A DNA stretch of 43,029 bases from Amoeboaphelidium occidentale (lineage: Eukaryota; Aphelidiomycota; Aphelidea): positions 1-43,029 of the forward strand of contig JALGPX010000094.1 of the NCBI GenBank assembly GCA_023515795.1, given 5' to 3'. Both the position numbers and the translations under genes were made by a program. A model generated the notes under the pieces. It saw nothing but the letters and a program-made list of their open reading frames with translations. It was not told the DNA's origin and did no database searches. Within the stretch, counting starts at the first letter, position 1; every line of letters starts with the position of its first letter. This document shows, piece by piece, positions 21,615 to 32,570 of the stretch.

Positions 21615-23199
21615 ATGGCGAGTGAAGATAAGGAGCCGAAGGCACAACCATCAATCAGTCGCAGTAATGCAGGGAACACTGCAACGAAAACTCAAGACAA
21701 ATCTAATAGCTCTGCAAGGCCTGCAAAGAAACAAAAGGCGCCTGTGGATACGGATAAGGCTAAAAGAAGACGTATAGTCGAGGACAGCCCATCACCGGAA
21801 AGACCATCACCAGGACCAAAGCCGAAGCCTAAGCCCAAGCGCAAAGGCATGCAATTCTTTGATGATGTAAATGGCGCGAAAGATTCAGATGTCACGTTGC
21901 TTGGAGTCAAAGGGACCGTGGATATCACGACCCAAGCTCGCAGCAGCCCTCGAAAGAAGAGCAGGACAGTCGTGAGTAAGCTACCGGAAACGCCAGTATC
22001 TCCACCTCGTAATGCCAAGAAGAAACACAAAAGCGAGTCTGCTGGTACACCTGTTCTCACGGTGCATCGAAGAAAACGAAGGTATGGGTTTCTACCACTC
22101 GTTGATAAATCAGAACACATTTTTGGTTTTGTTAATTACGGAAACAACTGCTTCATTAATGCTTCACTTCAATGCCTCATGGCTTGTGAAAGTCTTGTTG
22201 GTTATTTTTACTCTAATGATTTCGCACAAGATTTAAACGTGAGTCCAACCAAAAAGAATGGACTAGTGGAAGGTTTGTATTGCAGCGATATGCAACTAAA
22301 CTTTAGGGTTTGCTGAGATGATCAAAAATGCGTACTCAAAGGAAACGTCTATTTTAGTTCCACAGACTCTTATAGATGAGTTTAAGAAGATCGCACCTCC
22401 AAAATTCGATTGCGATTTGCAGCAAGATTCTCAAGAGTTTCTAAGATTCTTGATTAGTGGTCTTCACGAGGAGGTCAACCGCGCGCCCTCCGGTACACCG
22501 TTTCCAGCTGTAGCATTAAGAAATGATAGCAAAAGGTAAATTTGAATATTATTAGGAATTACTGAATGTAGTGACGCCGAAATAGCCGAATCCGTTTGGT
22601 CTGGACTAAAGACACAGAACGACAGCATTCTATTTGACCTCTTTGCTGGTCTATTGAAATCTTCAATAAGGTGCCACAACTGCAACAACATTTCTACCAC
22701 ATTCGAATCATTCTGGGATCTTTCTCTTCCTATTCCACACGATACTAAACACTGTTCTTTAGAGGATTGCTTAATATTATTCGGAGCATCAGAGATTCTA
22801 GAGGATAAATACTTGTGCTCACGCTGTTTATCGGAACAGACAGCAGAGAAGCAATTCAGTATAGTCAAAGCACCAGAAATACTAATGATACACATCAAAC
22901 GATTTTCTCCGGGAAAACGCCGATGGATTAAGAACACTACTAAAGTCGATTATCCTTTAAAACTAGACACGGCTGCCATCAAGCCTTTACTTAGTGAAAA
23001 GAGTAAGGATAAATTTAATGGATATCGCCTCACTGGTGTCTGCTGCCACAAGGGAAACACGGCTGGCGGACATTATGTATCATACACCAAAAATTTCGAG
23101 GATTTAAAATGGTATAAACAAGACGACGAAAAGGTTTCACCCGCATGTGCTTCTGGGCATTCAACTACCGCATATATTTTGTTCTATCATAAGTTCTAA
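21615..23199 (+). CDS. Ubiquitin carboxyl-terminal hydrolase, USP/UBP family
   Basis: Cysteine protease that removes ubiquitin. Exons 21615-22272, 22307-22535 and 22572-23199 give 504 aa. The first 160 residues are Lys/Pro/Ser-rich with several basic clusters that would serve as nuclear or nucleolar signals (AKRRRIVEDS, PKPKPKPKRK). The USP domain follows: Cys box FVNYGNNCFINASLQCL (Cys179, with the Asn for the oxyanion hole), DLQQDSQEFLRFLISGLH, a zinc ribbon CHNC...CSRC, IHIKRF, and the His box NTAGGHYVSYTKN with the closing AYILFYHK. All catalytic residues are present. A single zinc ribbon and the basic N-terminus recall the USP36/42 group, but I cannot separate it from other UBPs. Upstream Met at 21555 is in frame but lacks support. 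Confidence 0.9.
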
Positions 23200-23283
23200 G
23201 TTTCAGCTAGTCGTTAATGAAAATGGCAATAGACCGTCTGCTTCGCTTTTTTCACATCATTTCTGTGATCCAAGCATTTCGAC

Positions 23284-24226
23284 ATGAGCTCTGGTGGAGG
23301 CAAAGCACGAATTGCCATATTTCCAACAAGAATGTATTTTAAATTAAATCGGAGTCTAATTACCTTTTGTATAATTCCAGGGCCTTGACGAATATGAAAG
23401 TGAAATTAAAAGGGGCTCAAACTGGACATTCACTTCTAAAGCGAAAGAGTAGATAATTCCTTAGAGGCACAGGATTCTTTTAACATTCAAAGGCGAGGCA
23501 CTTACTAAGCGCTTCAGAGAGATCGTTGGCAAGATCGAAGAAGCTAAAAGGAAAATCGGAAAAGTGATGCAAGCTGCTTCATTCAGTTACGCCGAGGTTG
23601 CGTATGTCGCTGGTGATATTGGATACCAAATAAGAGAGAATGTTAAGAAAGCGCAATTTAAAGTTAAAACGAGGTATGCCTTGACCTGCTTCATTAACTT
23701 ATCGGTTAGGCAAGAAAATGTTTCTGGTGTAATGTTGCCTGCTTTCGAGAAGTGGATAGAAGGCGGTAATTCCAATGAACTGACAGGATTATCAAAAGGT
23801 TACATTATTACTTTACCAGCTTCTTAATTTTGTGAAGGTGGGCAACAAGTTCAAAAGTGTAAAGCACAGTACACCGCTGCGCTAACGACACTCATTGATA
23901 TTGCATCGTTCCAGACAGCTTTTGTTATACTGGATGAAGTGATCAAGATGACCAACAGGAGAGTTAATGCAATTGAGTACGTGATCATTCCAAAGTACGA
24001 CAACACAATCAAATACATTCAATCGGAATTAGACGAAATTGAAAGAGAAGAATTCTTCAGACTTAAGAAGTTTCAAGGAAAGAAGAAAGAAGCTAAAGAG
24101 AGAGATGAAGCCCTTCTGGAAGCTAATAAGGCAGCGCATGTCAATGGCGCCACAGTTCCTGATTACGCAGCTGTCCCAAGTGCGCTAGACCTCCTCGACA
24201 AGAAGGATGATGACGTCATTTTTTAA
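23284..24226 (+). CDS. VMA8: V-type proton ATPase subunit D
   Basis: Central-stalk subunit of the V1 sector that couples ATP hydrolysis to rotor turning in vacuolar and endosomal acidification. Five exons (23284-23333, 23381-23448, 23493-23673, 23710-23798, 23838-24226) give 258 aa, the family length. The N-terminus reads [22 protein letters not shown] across the first junction, and [16 protein letters not shown] across the next; the coiled-coil segments, [29 protein letters not shown] and [19 protein letters not shown] are all conserved. The four introns (47, 44, 36, 39 bases) are packed into the first 550 bases. The C-terminal 60 residues are charged and Lys/Glu-rich, normal for the subunit. 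The start is 24 bases upstream of nothing else: the ETF-QO gene begins 23 bases after this stop. Confidence 0.94.
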
Positions 24227-24249
24227 ATACGATAGCTTTACAGGAATAA

Positions 24250-26363
24250 ATGCCGTTCCGTAAGTGTACTATTCGAACTGGTCGTGTAATATGAACTTTC
24301 TTTCTCAAGTTGAAACAGCCATGTTGAATCTTCGCTACAGTAGAGGAATCTTCAGAGCAGGAGACGTCTTAAAAACATTTCGAAGATCGCAATCTAACTA
24401 TCCAGCAGAGGGACCGGCCAGTAGAATTGGTACAACTTTGAACAAAGGCGAGAGAGTTCAGGATGAAGTCGATGTTCTGATTGTTGGCGGTGGACCAGCT
24501 GGTCTATCNNNNNNNNNNNNNNNNNNNNNCAATCTAACTATCCAGCAGAGGGACCGGCCAGTAGAATTGGTGCAACTTTGAACAAAGGCGAGAGAGTTCA
24601 GGATGAAGTCGATGTTCTGATTGTTGGCGGTGGACCAGCTGGTCTATCAGCAGCTATTCAGTTGCGTAAGCACTGCGCCAAAGAGGGAAAGGATTATAGA
24701 GTTATGGTTTTGGAAAAGGGTTCAGAATTAGGTACTTCTAGTCTTTAACAGTTCTAATTGGATTTCTGTTACAGGGAGACATACTTTGAGTGGATGTGTG
24801 CTGGAGCCTAGAGCTTTGAATGAACTGATCCCAGACTGGAAGGAGAAGGGCGTAAGATTTCTTTGTGTATTCCTTTAATCTTGGCTGCTAGGCGCCTTTG
24901 AATCAACCTGCACTTAAGGATCGCATGCTTTTCTTGACAAAGACAGGATCTTTTCCTTTGCCACATCCTCCGTATGCTTCTAATAAGGGCAATTATATCG
25001 TTTCATTGAGTAATGTCGTTCAATGGTTGGGTCAGCAAGCTGAAGAAGAATATGGAGTTGAAGTATATCCTGGAATCGCTGCTTCTGAAGTTCTGTATGG
25101 TGAAGATGGAAGTGTACGAGGAGTAGCAACAAACGACGTTGGTGTCAGCAAGGAAGGTAAAGCCAAAGATTCGTTTGAGCGCGGTATGGAAATCAAAGCA
25201 AAAATTACACTCTTTGCGGAAGGTTGTCATGGTTCGCTTTCAAAGGAAGTTATCGATAAGTACAACTTGAGGGAGAATTCTTCACATCAGACTTATGGTA
25301 TTGGATTAAAAGAAATATGGGAAATTCCAAAAGAGAAACATCAACCTGGACTCGTTTTGCATACATTGGGATGGCCATTAGATTACAAGACTTATGGCGG
25401 CTCATTTTTGTATCATGCAGAAGAGAACAAGGTGTATGTTGGATTTGTTGTGGCATTAGACTATGAAAATCCTTACTTGAGCCCATACAAAGAATTTCAA
25501 AGATACAAGCAGCATCCTGCGATTAGAAAGCACCTTGAGGGAGGAAAGTGTATCTCTTATGGTGCTCGCGCTCTCAACGAAGGAGGATATCAGGTAATTT
25601 TCATGTGGGATCGATTTTAATTTTGTAGTCTGTTCCAAAGTTGTACTTCCCTGGCGGTGCATTGGTCGGATGCAGTGCTGGATTTATGAATGTTCCAAAA
25701 ATCAAAGGTACACACACGGCAATGAAAAGTGGTATGCTTGCTGCAGATGCCATATTCGATGCATTGGAGAAGCAAGAAGAGGCGGAGAAAGAAACTCCGA
25801 TAGTTTTAGAATCTTATGAAAAGACTTTGAAAGATTCTTGGGTTTGGAAGGAACTTTATGAAGTAAGAAATTGCCGTCCTTCATTTCACAATGCTCTTGG
25901 ATTGTACGGTGGAGTGTTTTGGTCAGGTTTGGAAACGATTATATTCAAAGGGAAGTTGCCTTTCACTTTGAAACATGGAACTCCAGATCATGCAGCTTTG
26001 AAACCAGCAAGTGAAGCAAAGCCCATTGAATATGAAAAACCAGATGGTGTGCTGAGTTTTGAGTTGCTAGAAAATCTTGCTAGAAGTGGTACTAACCATG
26101 CTGATGATCAGCCTGTACATTTAACCTTGAAAGATAAGAAGATACCAGTTGAAAGAAATTTGAAAGTTTTCGATGGACCAGAACAGAGATTTTGTCCTGC
26201 TGGTGTCTATGAGTATGTTGAAGCTGAGAATGGAGGAAAGAGGCTTCAAATCAACTCCCAAAACTGCCTGCATTGCAAGACGTGCGATATCAAATGCCCA
26301 TCACAAAACATAAACTGGGTTGTACCAGAAGGATCAGGAGGACCTAGTTACGTGGGCATGTAA
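24250..26363 (+). CDS. ETFDH: Electron transfer flavoprotein-ubiquinone oxidoreductase, mitochondrial
   Basis: Inner-membrane FAD and 4Fe-4S enzyme passing electrons from fatty-acid and amino-acid dehydrogenases via ETF to ubiquinone. Exons: 24250-24259, 24310-24731 (interrupted by an N gap and duplicate), 24775-24851, 24892-25593, 25629-26363. The ten-base first exon has a perfect gtaagt donor. The FAD motif [56 protein letters not shown] and the C-terminal cluster [11 protein letters not shown] are present. The last Cys of that string is Asp in the human protein, and the upstream [10 protein letters not shown] Cys is also present, so there is one candidate ligand more than needed. Removing one copy of the duplicate (140 bases including N) restores a continuous frame; the gene is not truly broken. 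It pairs functionally with the thiolase at 36.3 kb. Confidence 0.93.
24390..24648. repeat. Direct 119-base duplicate around a 21-N gap (assembly artefact)
   Basis: Bases 24390-24508 and 24530-24648 are identical except for A at 24432 versus G at 24572; 21 N (24509-24529) lie between. The offset between copies is 140 bases, exactly as at the first gap, and the mismatch again lies 76 bases from the right edge. The duplicate sits inside the FAD-binding region of the ETF-QO gene and would break it if real. The difference changes Thr to Ala in the protein, so these are probably two alleles. Confidence 0.92.
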
Positions 26364-26403
26364 AATTCTATAGTTCAATAAAGCAGATTTTATATGTGTT
26401 ATT

Positions 26404-27032
26404 TCATTTTGGTTTTGCTGTTTGTGGTAAAGTGTCTTGTCGCCACGATTCAATTATCAAACTTACTTGAAAATGCAGCATAATACATTGGATGCAAATT
26501 ATCGTTAGGCTGAACCCAATTTGTCGTTGTATTCCATCATAATCACATGGTATTCCCTTAGATGCTATTCACAAGTAAATTGAACCCAAATTGAAGTTAC
26601 CCAATGATAGTTTTCTAGAATCCTGACAGCCTAGTGCATCCAGCAGTAGCTTATCGCTAGATAGCTTTGCAAAGAAAGCAGTAAGAATAATTCCCAGTAT
26701 GATCGTGCTTGCTGAAGCCTATCATCATTAAAGATTCCTGATCACACACACACACTTACTGCGATCATGATCCTCGACATGACTGCTTTGTCAGAGAACA
26801 TCTGCTTATACTTGTAAGATGCAAGAAATACTATGCAAATTATAGCCTGTATGATGTAAAGAGGTGAACATTCGACCTCTGGCCGATCAGGTGAAACTCT
26901 TCCTACAGGCATCGAGTAATTGACAGCCGTAAAGATCACACAAAGCAGTGCTTGTAGTAGGCATGTTATCCAAAGATAAGAATAGTTGTCTACTCTAGTA
27001 AAAAGATCTGTTAGAAGTGCAACAAAAAGCAT
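26404..27032 (-). CDS. Small four-helix membrane protein of unknown function
   Basis: Exons 27032-26760, 26718-26601 and 26564-26404 join in phase to 183 aa. Four hydrophobic segments can be seen: about residues 17-38 (YLWITCLLQALLCVIFTAV), 55-72 (LYIIQAIICIVFLASY), 88-105 (MIAASASTIILGIILTAFF) and 146-165 (IGFSLTIICIQCIMLHF). A loop between the third and fourth carries two cysteines (LGCQDSR and GIPCDYDG). I recognise no family. The ATG follows the TBCC stop codon with one base between (TAA-G-ATG in the coding sense), so the message must start inside the TBCC gene or be shared with it. The first intron contains a short (GT)n run. The 40 bases between this stop and ETFDH hold nothing. Confidence 0.65.
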
Positions 27033-27033
27033 C

Positions 27034-28142
27034 TTATATATTTTGTAAGAAAACTGAATTCAGTGTTCCAAAGTCAAGCTCTTTCCACGAGGGATCATAC
27101 TGAATGTCACAACATTCTTTTACCGCCTTCCAATTAGGTGATGCGCTATGTTTCAACCAATTGAAATCTTGGACTTGGTCATACTTATTATCAGAATCTA
27201 ATCCATATTTCTAATAATCAGTTTGTGATATAGGTGCAAACCTTTAAATCAGACAAGTACTCAGGAAACACACGCGCGTAGCTGTTAAACGTGATATCCT
27301 TGCAGTCTTCTATAATAGGATTACTTGAAACGTGAACAAAGCAGGCAACATGCTCGCTTGAATGCATTCGAAACTTTAAAGATCAGCATTACAGTACAAC
27401 CCATAACAAACCTGATGGCAACCTAAAACTAAGACAGAGTTCGTGCAATTGTTGATAAAGACTGGACCCATAACAGGATTAGAAATCAGTACGATCTTGT
27501 CGCAGTTAAGAATATGGATTGTAGAGAAAATGTAGTCTGTTCCCTTTAAATCAATATAAGACTCTGAACAATCCTGGATAAGTAAATCTGAGCTGCCCCC
27601 TCTTAAAAGTTCTTCCTGCTGTGATAGAATGAAGTTTCTGCCAGCATAGCCCTTGATAGCAGGAGAATCGCTTTTCATGCCATTTGAACCGCCTTAAAAT
27701 CAATACTCAAAGTTCGTAAATCTTACCAGCAACCCGTGCTGGACCTCCATGCGCTATATTCTCATCATGCACGGTGCTTGCCTTAGTCTTACGCAGCTCT
27801 CTACTTTTAAATCTAAATGGACCTACTTCCCGGAACGAAGCCTCTTTAACCTGTAACAAATCTCTCAATTGCTTTAAACTCTTCAATTATCAGTTATACG
27901 TCTCCAATGGTAAACTACCTGACGATAACTCTTTTGATCATACACAGGCAATGACTTGTTCTCTCGTACGGTGAATTCGAGATTCCTGATTAACATGCGC
28001 ACCTCTGAACTTGCTTCAATACTGCCGTCAATGGACTCGATGAGCTTTTGGGTATCTTTAAAAACATTCAGAATGTCTATTTTCTATTAAAGAAACCTTC
28101 GCTCTTCCGTTTAAATTCTGCGTAGAAGTCAGCTGTGGTCAT
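27034..28142 (-). CDS. TBCC: Tubulin-specific chaperone C (tubulin-folding cofactor C)
   Basis: GTPase-activating factor in the final step of alpha/beta-tubulin dimer release. Six exons (28142-28097, 28055-27919, 27880-27727, 27692-27412, 27373-27242, 27210-27034) join in phase to 308 aa. The N-terminal third is a predicted helical (spectrin-like) region; GPFRFKSRELRK precedes the C-CAP/TBCC beta-helix, which reads LLIQDCSESYIDLKG, IHILNCDKIVLIS, GPVFINNCTNSVLVLGCHQ, then FRMHSS, FVHVSSNPIIEDC and WLKHSASPNW. The catalytic Arg of the Q-x-R motif is present across an intron (HQ/FRMH). The introns are 41, 38, 34, 38 and 31 bases. It lies between two other minus-strand genes with 6 and 1 bases separating the coding sequences. 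Confidence 0.9.
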
Positions 28143-28148
28143 CGTGCA

Positions 28149-28880
28149 TCAAAAGTCAGTTTCATCTCCAGCGCCGTCTCCTAAACCATTTCTGGAACCC
28201 CCATAAGAGTATTCAGCGGACTCTAAATCTTCAATATTCACAAAGCGTTGCCCTGTGTTGCCCTTCTTCATGACGACGAATAACCGGAAGAACTGAACAG
28301 AGTTACGGACAATGAGCAGGACAGACTCAAAAGTTTCTTCCATCTGAGAACCAGACGTACATGTGCTTCCCAAATATGACAGTGTCACAATGCAGAGTAT
28401 CACTAAGACGAGATCAAGCCAATTAGCCAAATATGAGAAGTATTGCTTCAAAACAGGTAAATATGACCAACGAAACGTACCATTCTTTGAGCAGCCATAC
28501 GAATAGCAACTTCGATAACAAGCGCAACATTAATGATTATCTCCAGGGCAAGCACCATCCCAGTGGGACTACGATCACTTTAGAATCAATCACCAGAGTA
28601 TTACCAGCCGTAATTCAAGGAATATATCAAACATATAACAGACTAAAGAGTTATTACTTCCTCCGAAGGTCTGTACCAATGCAGCCAGAAACAAGTAAAA
28701 CACTTTGTATGCCGTTGAATAGAGAAATCTGTTAGCAAGTCCAGATATCCGCTCCTCCAAAGTAATCGATCCGTATCTGGAATGGTCGTAATCCCTAAAA
28801 ACTCAGACGAAATGAATACACAAAATCGACCATTGAAGATCAGCTTCATATTGCCTATTAACCGATTTGAAAAGATCCAT
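28149..28880 (-). CDS. Voltage-sensor-like four-helix membrane protein
   Basis: Exons 28880-28831, 28794-28677, 28642-28605, 28577-28481 and 28445-28149 join in phase to 199 aa. Four membrane segments are laid out like an ion-channel voltage-sensor domain: FYLFLAALSVICLIYSL (S1-like), LALEIIINVALVIEVAIRMAA (S2-like, shown in part as VALVIEVAIRM), WLDLVLVILCIVTLSYL (S3-like) and LLIVRNSVQFFRLFVVMKK (S4-like). The S4-like helix has arginines seven residues apart, not every third, so voltage sensing is doubtful. No pore helix is present. The acidic S3 Asp and the WLDLVLV string resemble fungal vacuolar/ion-transport-like proteins. The third intron is only 27 bases, the shortest in this window. 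Its stop codon is six bases upstream of the TBCC start. Confidence 0.7.
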
Positions 28881-28987
28881 CAATAGCAACAAAAAAGGTC
28901 GGAGCGTTGTTTCATTGATCCTCGCTGAACCCTTCGAACGCTCAGCAATTTCAACGCACTCTTGCTATTGATGCATATACAAAATGT

Positions 28988-31900
28988 TTATTTGGGACAA
29001 AGTGTTTTAAGAGCAGACGCACATTCATTATGCACCGCGATCAAAGGATGATCGGGAATAGTCAATTCATGTTGATAGAGAAGTCGCAGAATATTCATGT
29101 ACTCCTCTAAAGAGTATTGAGGGCCCTCATTCTCGACTTTCTTGACCATTTCTTTACCACCACCAAGGAACAATTGAAAATACTTGCGAGCCCAGTCGAG
29201 CTTTTCTTCGTGTTGCAGTGATATACTGCTCAAGCTTTGCTGGATCGATTGAATGTTCTTCAGCATCTTCAAGACTCCCGTTTTAGTCATTCTTCTTATG
29301 TACTTTGCAGTGCTCAGCAGAATCATTGCTGTTAAAACAGCCAAGCCTTCAAAAACAAACCTAGAAGTTAGAGAAAGTCAGGCTTTGAAGTTACATTTGT
29401 TCTGCAGGTACTAGTGTTCGGTCAACAATTTGCTGGAGTATCACAATGTCTTGATTTAGTTGCATTACATGAGAATCGGGTTCAATATCATCTGAAGCGT
29501 AGTTTCCATCTTTCACTGCAAGATCCAAGTTGAAAATTACATGGCATCTAATCTCAACTTTGAGAATATGGAGACAGTCGTCAGATATTGTACTCAGGTT
29601 CTTAATGATACCATCAAATTTCTTTGATCGCTCTTGATCAAGCAAAAGGCAAAGCGCATTGCGTTTCAAATCATCAGGAATTTGAGCGTCCGGACGGCCG
29701 AAAGTTTCAGCGAAAGAATCCAAATCTCTAACTCCGTCTTTTTCATGAATTATTTCTGAGAACGGTCTCAAATCAATCTTTGAATCCGAATATTCTCCGG
29801 GACGCCGGATAATTTCTAGTTGAGCAATGAGCCAATTCAAACTTGCTCGCAATTGCGACAAGAATTCTAAATTTCGCTTGTCTGAGATTAGACTTGTCTT
29901 CTTCAAAGGTTTTCCGTTAAGCGCTTTGAGTTCCAATTGATACAAAGCTTTCGAAATATCATCGACTTCATTAAAATCTGAGTCGTTTCTTCTTGAACTT
30001 AAAAGTCTGTGATCTAATGTTTTTCTGAACGCCTCATCATTGATTAAAGATTTGCTGAATATTTCACTGTGACATTCATCTCCCTTCTCGTCAAGGTATG
30101 TTTCAGTGCAACAAGCATTGAATCTCATTGCAACTTTCTCTACAAACTTCTCCATCATTGTCTCTATCAGGTCGATAAATTCATTCTGATGAATTGGGAC
30201 TTTGTAAACAGCAAAACAAAGATCTTTGAGAAGTTCAACCAGAAGCGCACAGCATTTCATAAGGGATATCGAATTGATGCCGTCGTCGACTTCTTGAATT
30301 CTAAAAGAATCGATAGCATTAACGCTCTCGTGGAATCTTTGTACAACATTATCTTCCAGTTGAGGTAGGAACTTCTTTAGCAAGCAAGAGTTTAGCATTA
30401 GGCTTATATCGTTTGGTACACCTTTCTTCCCTGGGAAGTAAATTGTCTCAATATCATCCACAAACTCAACAGTTGGTTTTATGATGACTGGGAGGTTTAG
30501 AATAGTTGGCTTAACTATGAGCTTTAATCCAGTGACTTCAGATGCTGAAGACAAACTGTCAACCACGCCTGCTGCATTTCCCTCAGACATGAAATTTATG
30601 ACTGAAGAGGAAACATTTGTTGCAGCAGAAGCATCTGCAAATCTAAAGGATACTTTATGCTTGTTTGACTGACCGGCTTTAGTTGCCTTGCTGTTGGATT
30701 TGAGGTCCATTTTGATCTCACCGACTGCAACTGTCCTAGTAATGTCGGTAAGGTACTGAATAAGCAAAGTAGACAATTGATCCTGCATGGCGGTCCATAA
30801 GTCAGACAATGAATACTTTGCCTTCTTCCTTTCGTCTTGTTGTGCTTGAGACGTGTTATGATCTTGTTTTGCAGACAATCTCTGTAATGAAGATATCGTA
30901 GCCTGATGTATTTCCATAATCCCAGAATATCTGGCAAAAAGCCTATTAAGCAAGATTTCTACAATTGAAGATGACAGACCAACTCTAGAAAGGGTTCGGG
31001 TAAAGTTCGTCTTGATCTCTTCCTTTTTCAGTAAGAATATTAACCCTTTTTCTGACAACTCCTTTTCAACCTCTATAATAACCTTTTCTGTTATTTTGTA
31101 AAGCTCATAGGCTAGTCTTTGTCTTATAATATTAGAGGTGTCTCCAATTTTGCCCAATAAATCCAGCGATTCCAAACACATGTCAATAAATCGCAATGGA
31201 TCATCCTCGATCCGACCACCGTCAGTATCGGACCCTTCGTTCCCTTCAATGGAAATCCCAAGGAATGTAGTTTTCAATGTACTCAACCCAGGATTTCCCG
31301 CATTCTTGTTAGCAGTTGAAGCAACTTTCTTGGAATTCAGGAGTGTCTTAATGAAAGAATTCGACTTACGAACTGTGTTATAATCAAGATTCTCTAACAT
31401 CGAAGAAAATATACCAGCCCGTAAGTAAACATACTTGTGCAGCTCTTCGATTATTGTTTCATGAACTGTGCCCCGAAATTGAAGCAAACTAGCACGAATG
31501 TCAGAAAGCGCCTTGATATCACCATAATCACTACTGGATATCGTTTTAATGGATGCCAGAAGAATTTTCGATGCAGATAAGTACTGTTTCCTATGAACTA
31601 AAGCTTCAAACTTCTCCGGCGCCATTTTAAGTTCCTCAATGGTGTTCAACATCCGTAGCATCTCCTTGTACTGAACGCTTTTGATCCAAAACTGTAATAA
31701 ATCTGATCTCTTACATAACAGCGACTCTTTGCTCTTTAACAGATTATTGCGCAAAGTCAAAGCCCTCTGCTTGGAATCAGAAATGTTATCCGTAACTTTA
31801 CCAAACGTCTCGATGGAACTATTGAATGCCTGATAATGATCATTAACAATTATGTCCATAGCCTTCTCTAATTTCTCCAAAACCTTCAAGAACTTGTCTA

Positions 31901-32135
31901 TATCTCTTCCACCGCCTTGTTTATCCAGTAGCTCCAAAGCCAAAGTTACTGGATTGAACGATTCTTCAGTCATAAAGCTCCAATTGTTCTCAATATCCCA
32001 CATGACATCTTCGACCTCTTTAGGGAGTATCACATCATCATTTCCTTCGGTTCCGCTAAATTGCTCTGAAGCACCAACCGAATTAGACGCTGGGCCAACT
32101 TGATTTGTCGCAACATCCTTTTTACGCCTGAACAT
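28988..32135 (-). CDS. SEC8: Exocyst complex component Sec8 (EXOC4)
   Basis: Subunit of the exocyst, which tethers secretory vesicles to the plasma membrane. Exons 32135-29395 and 29360-28988 join in phase to 1037 aa (human 974, yeast 1065). The N-terminal coiled-coil region has the family pattern EEVDMWDIENNW-like (here VEDVMWDIENNWSFM), YQAFNSSIETFGKVTDNI and RNNLLKSKESLLCKRSDLLQFW. The C-terminal exon reads FVFEGLAVLTAMILLSTAKY followed by MLKNIQSIQQSLSSI, a conserved Sec8 ending seen only after removing a 34-base intron. A long, nearly intronless gene in a window where most genes carry several introns. It begins 26 bases from the small mitochondrial protein gene upstream on the same strand. 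Confidence 0.9.
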
Positions 32136-32161
32136 CTATTAAAAACAAAAGCAATTTACTT

Positions 32162-32551
32162 TTATTGAGTCTTTAGATGAAGTTCGTATGACTTTTGCTG
32201 AGGTGTACCACTCAATGACTCTAATTTAACTTCATTCTTCTCGCCCTTCATAAATCGCACAGCCTTTTCGAGGGCATCCTTCTTCTGGTCCAAAGAAAAT
32301 GTCGGGTTCTCGCTGAATGCATCAACCATAGACAACAGAACTTCCAATTTAACGCCCTTTATGCCGCTCTTTAATGGAATATCTTTCAAAGCAAAATGCG
32401 TGTCATAATCTGCTAGTTGCGTAATGTGATCAGGGTTTGCTTTCTGTTCCCGATGCGTAGGAATGTGAACACTGGCTGCTTTAGTTGTGGTTGCGGCTGG
32501 TGATGTTTTTGATATCGTTGAATAATTGTAGCGTGATAAATATCGGAGCAT
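32162..32551 (-). CDS. Small predicted mitochondrial protein, unknown family
   Basis: A single open frame of 129 aa from the Met at 32551; an in-frame Met 17 codons earlier (32602) would overlap the mL60 stop codon and is less likely. The N-terminus MLRYLSRYNYSTISK has Arg, Ser and Tyr but no acidic residue, which fits a mitochondrial presequence. The rest is soluble and charged, with a central SGIKGVKLEVLLSMVDAF segment and a Lys/Glu-rich tail. I recognise no family. The start codon lies 19 bases after the mL60 stop on the same strand, so co-expression with a mitochondrial ribosomal protein is possible. Confidence 0.6.
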   Translation of the reverse strand: MLRYLSRYNYSTISKTSPAATTTKAASVHIPTHREQKANPDHITQLADYDTHFALKDIPLKSGIKGVKLEVLLSMVDAFSENPTFSLDQKKDALEKAVRFMKGEKNEVKLESLSGTPQQKSYELHLKTQ

Positions 32552-32570
32552 GGTCACAAAACAAAAAAAT

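Noticed and set aside
24264-24581. An open frame ending inside the second duplicate as a separate short gene
   Set aside because: It is the ETF-QO N-terminus running through the N gap into the second copy in the wrong frame.
26745-26757. Short CA/GT repeat as a regulatory or microsatellite element
   Set aside because: It is about six units long and lies inside an intron next to the donor; nothing shows a function.
28077-28096. A 20-base intron in TBCC (gtttct...aaatag)
   Set aside because: A 41-base intron from the same donor to a later acceptor (28056) also keeps frame and matches the common intron length.
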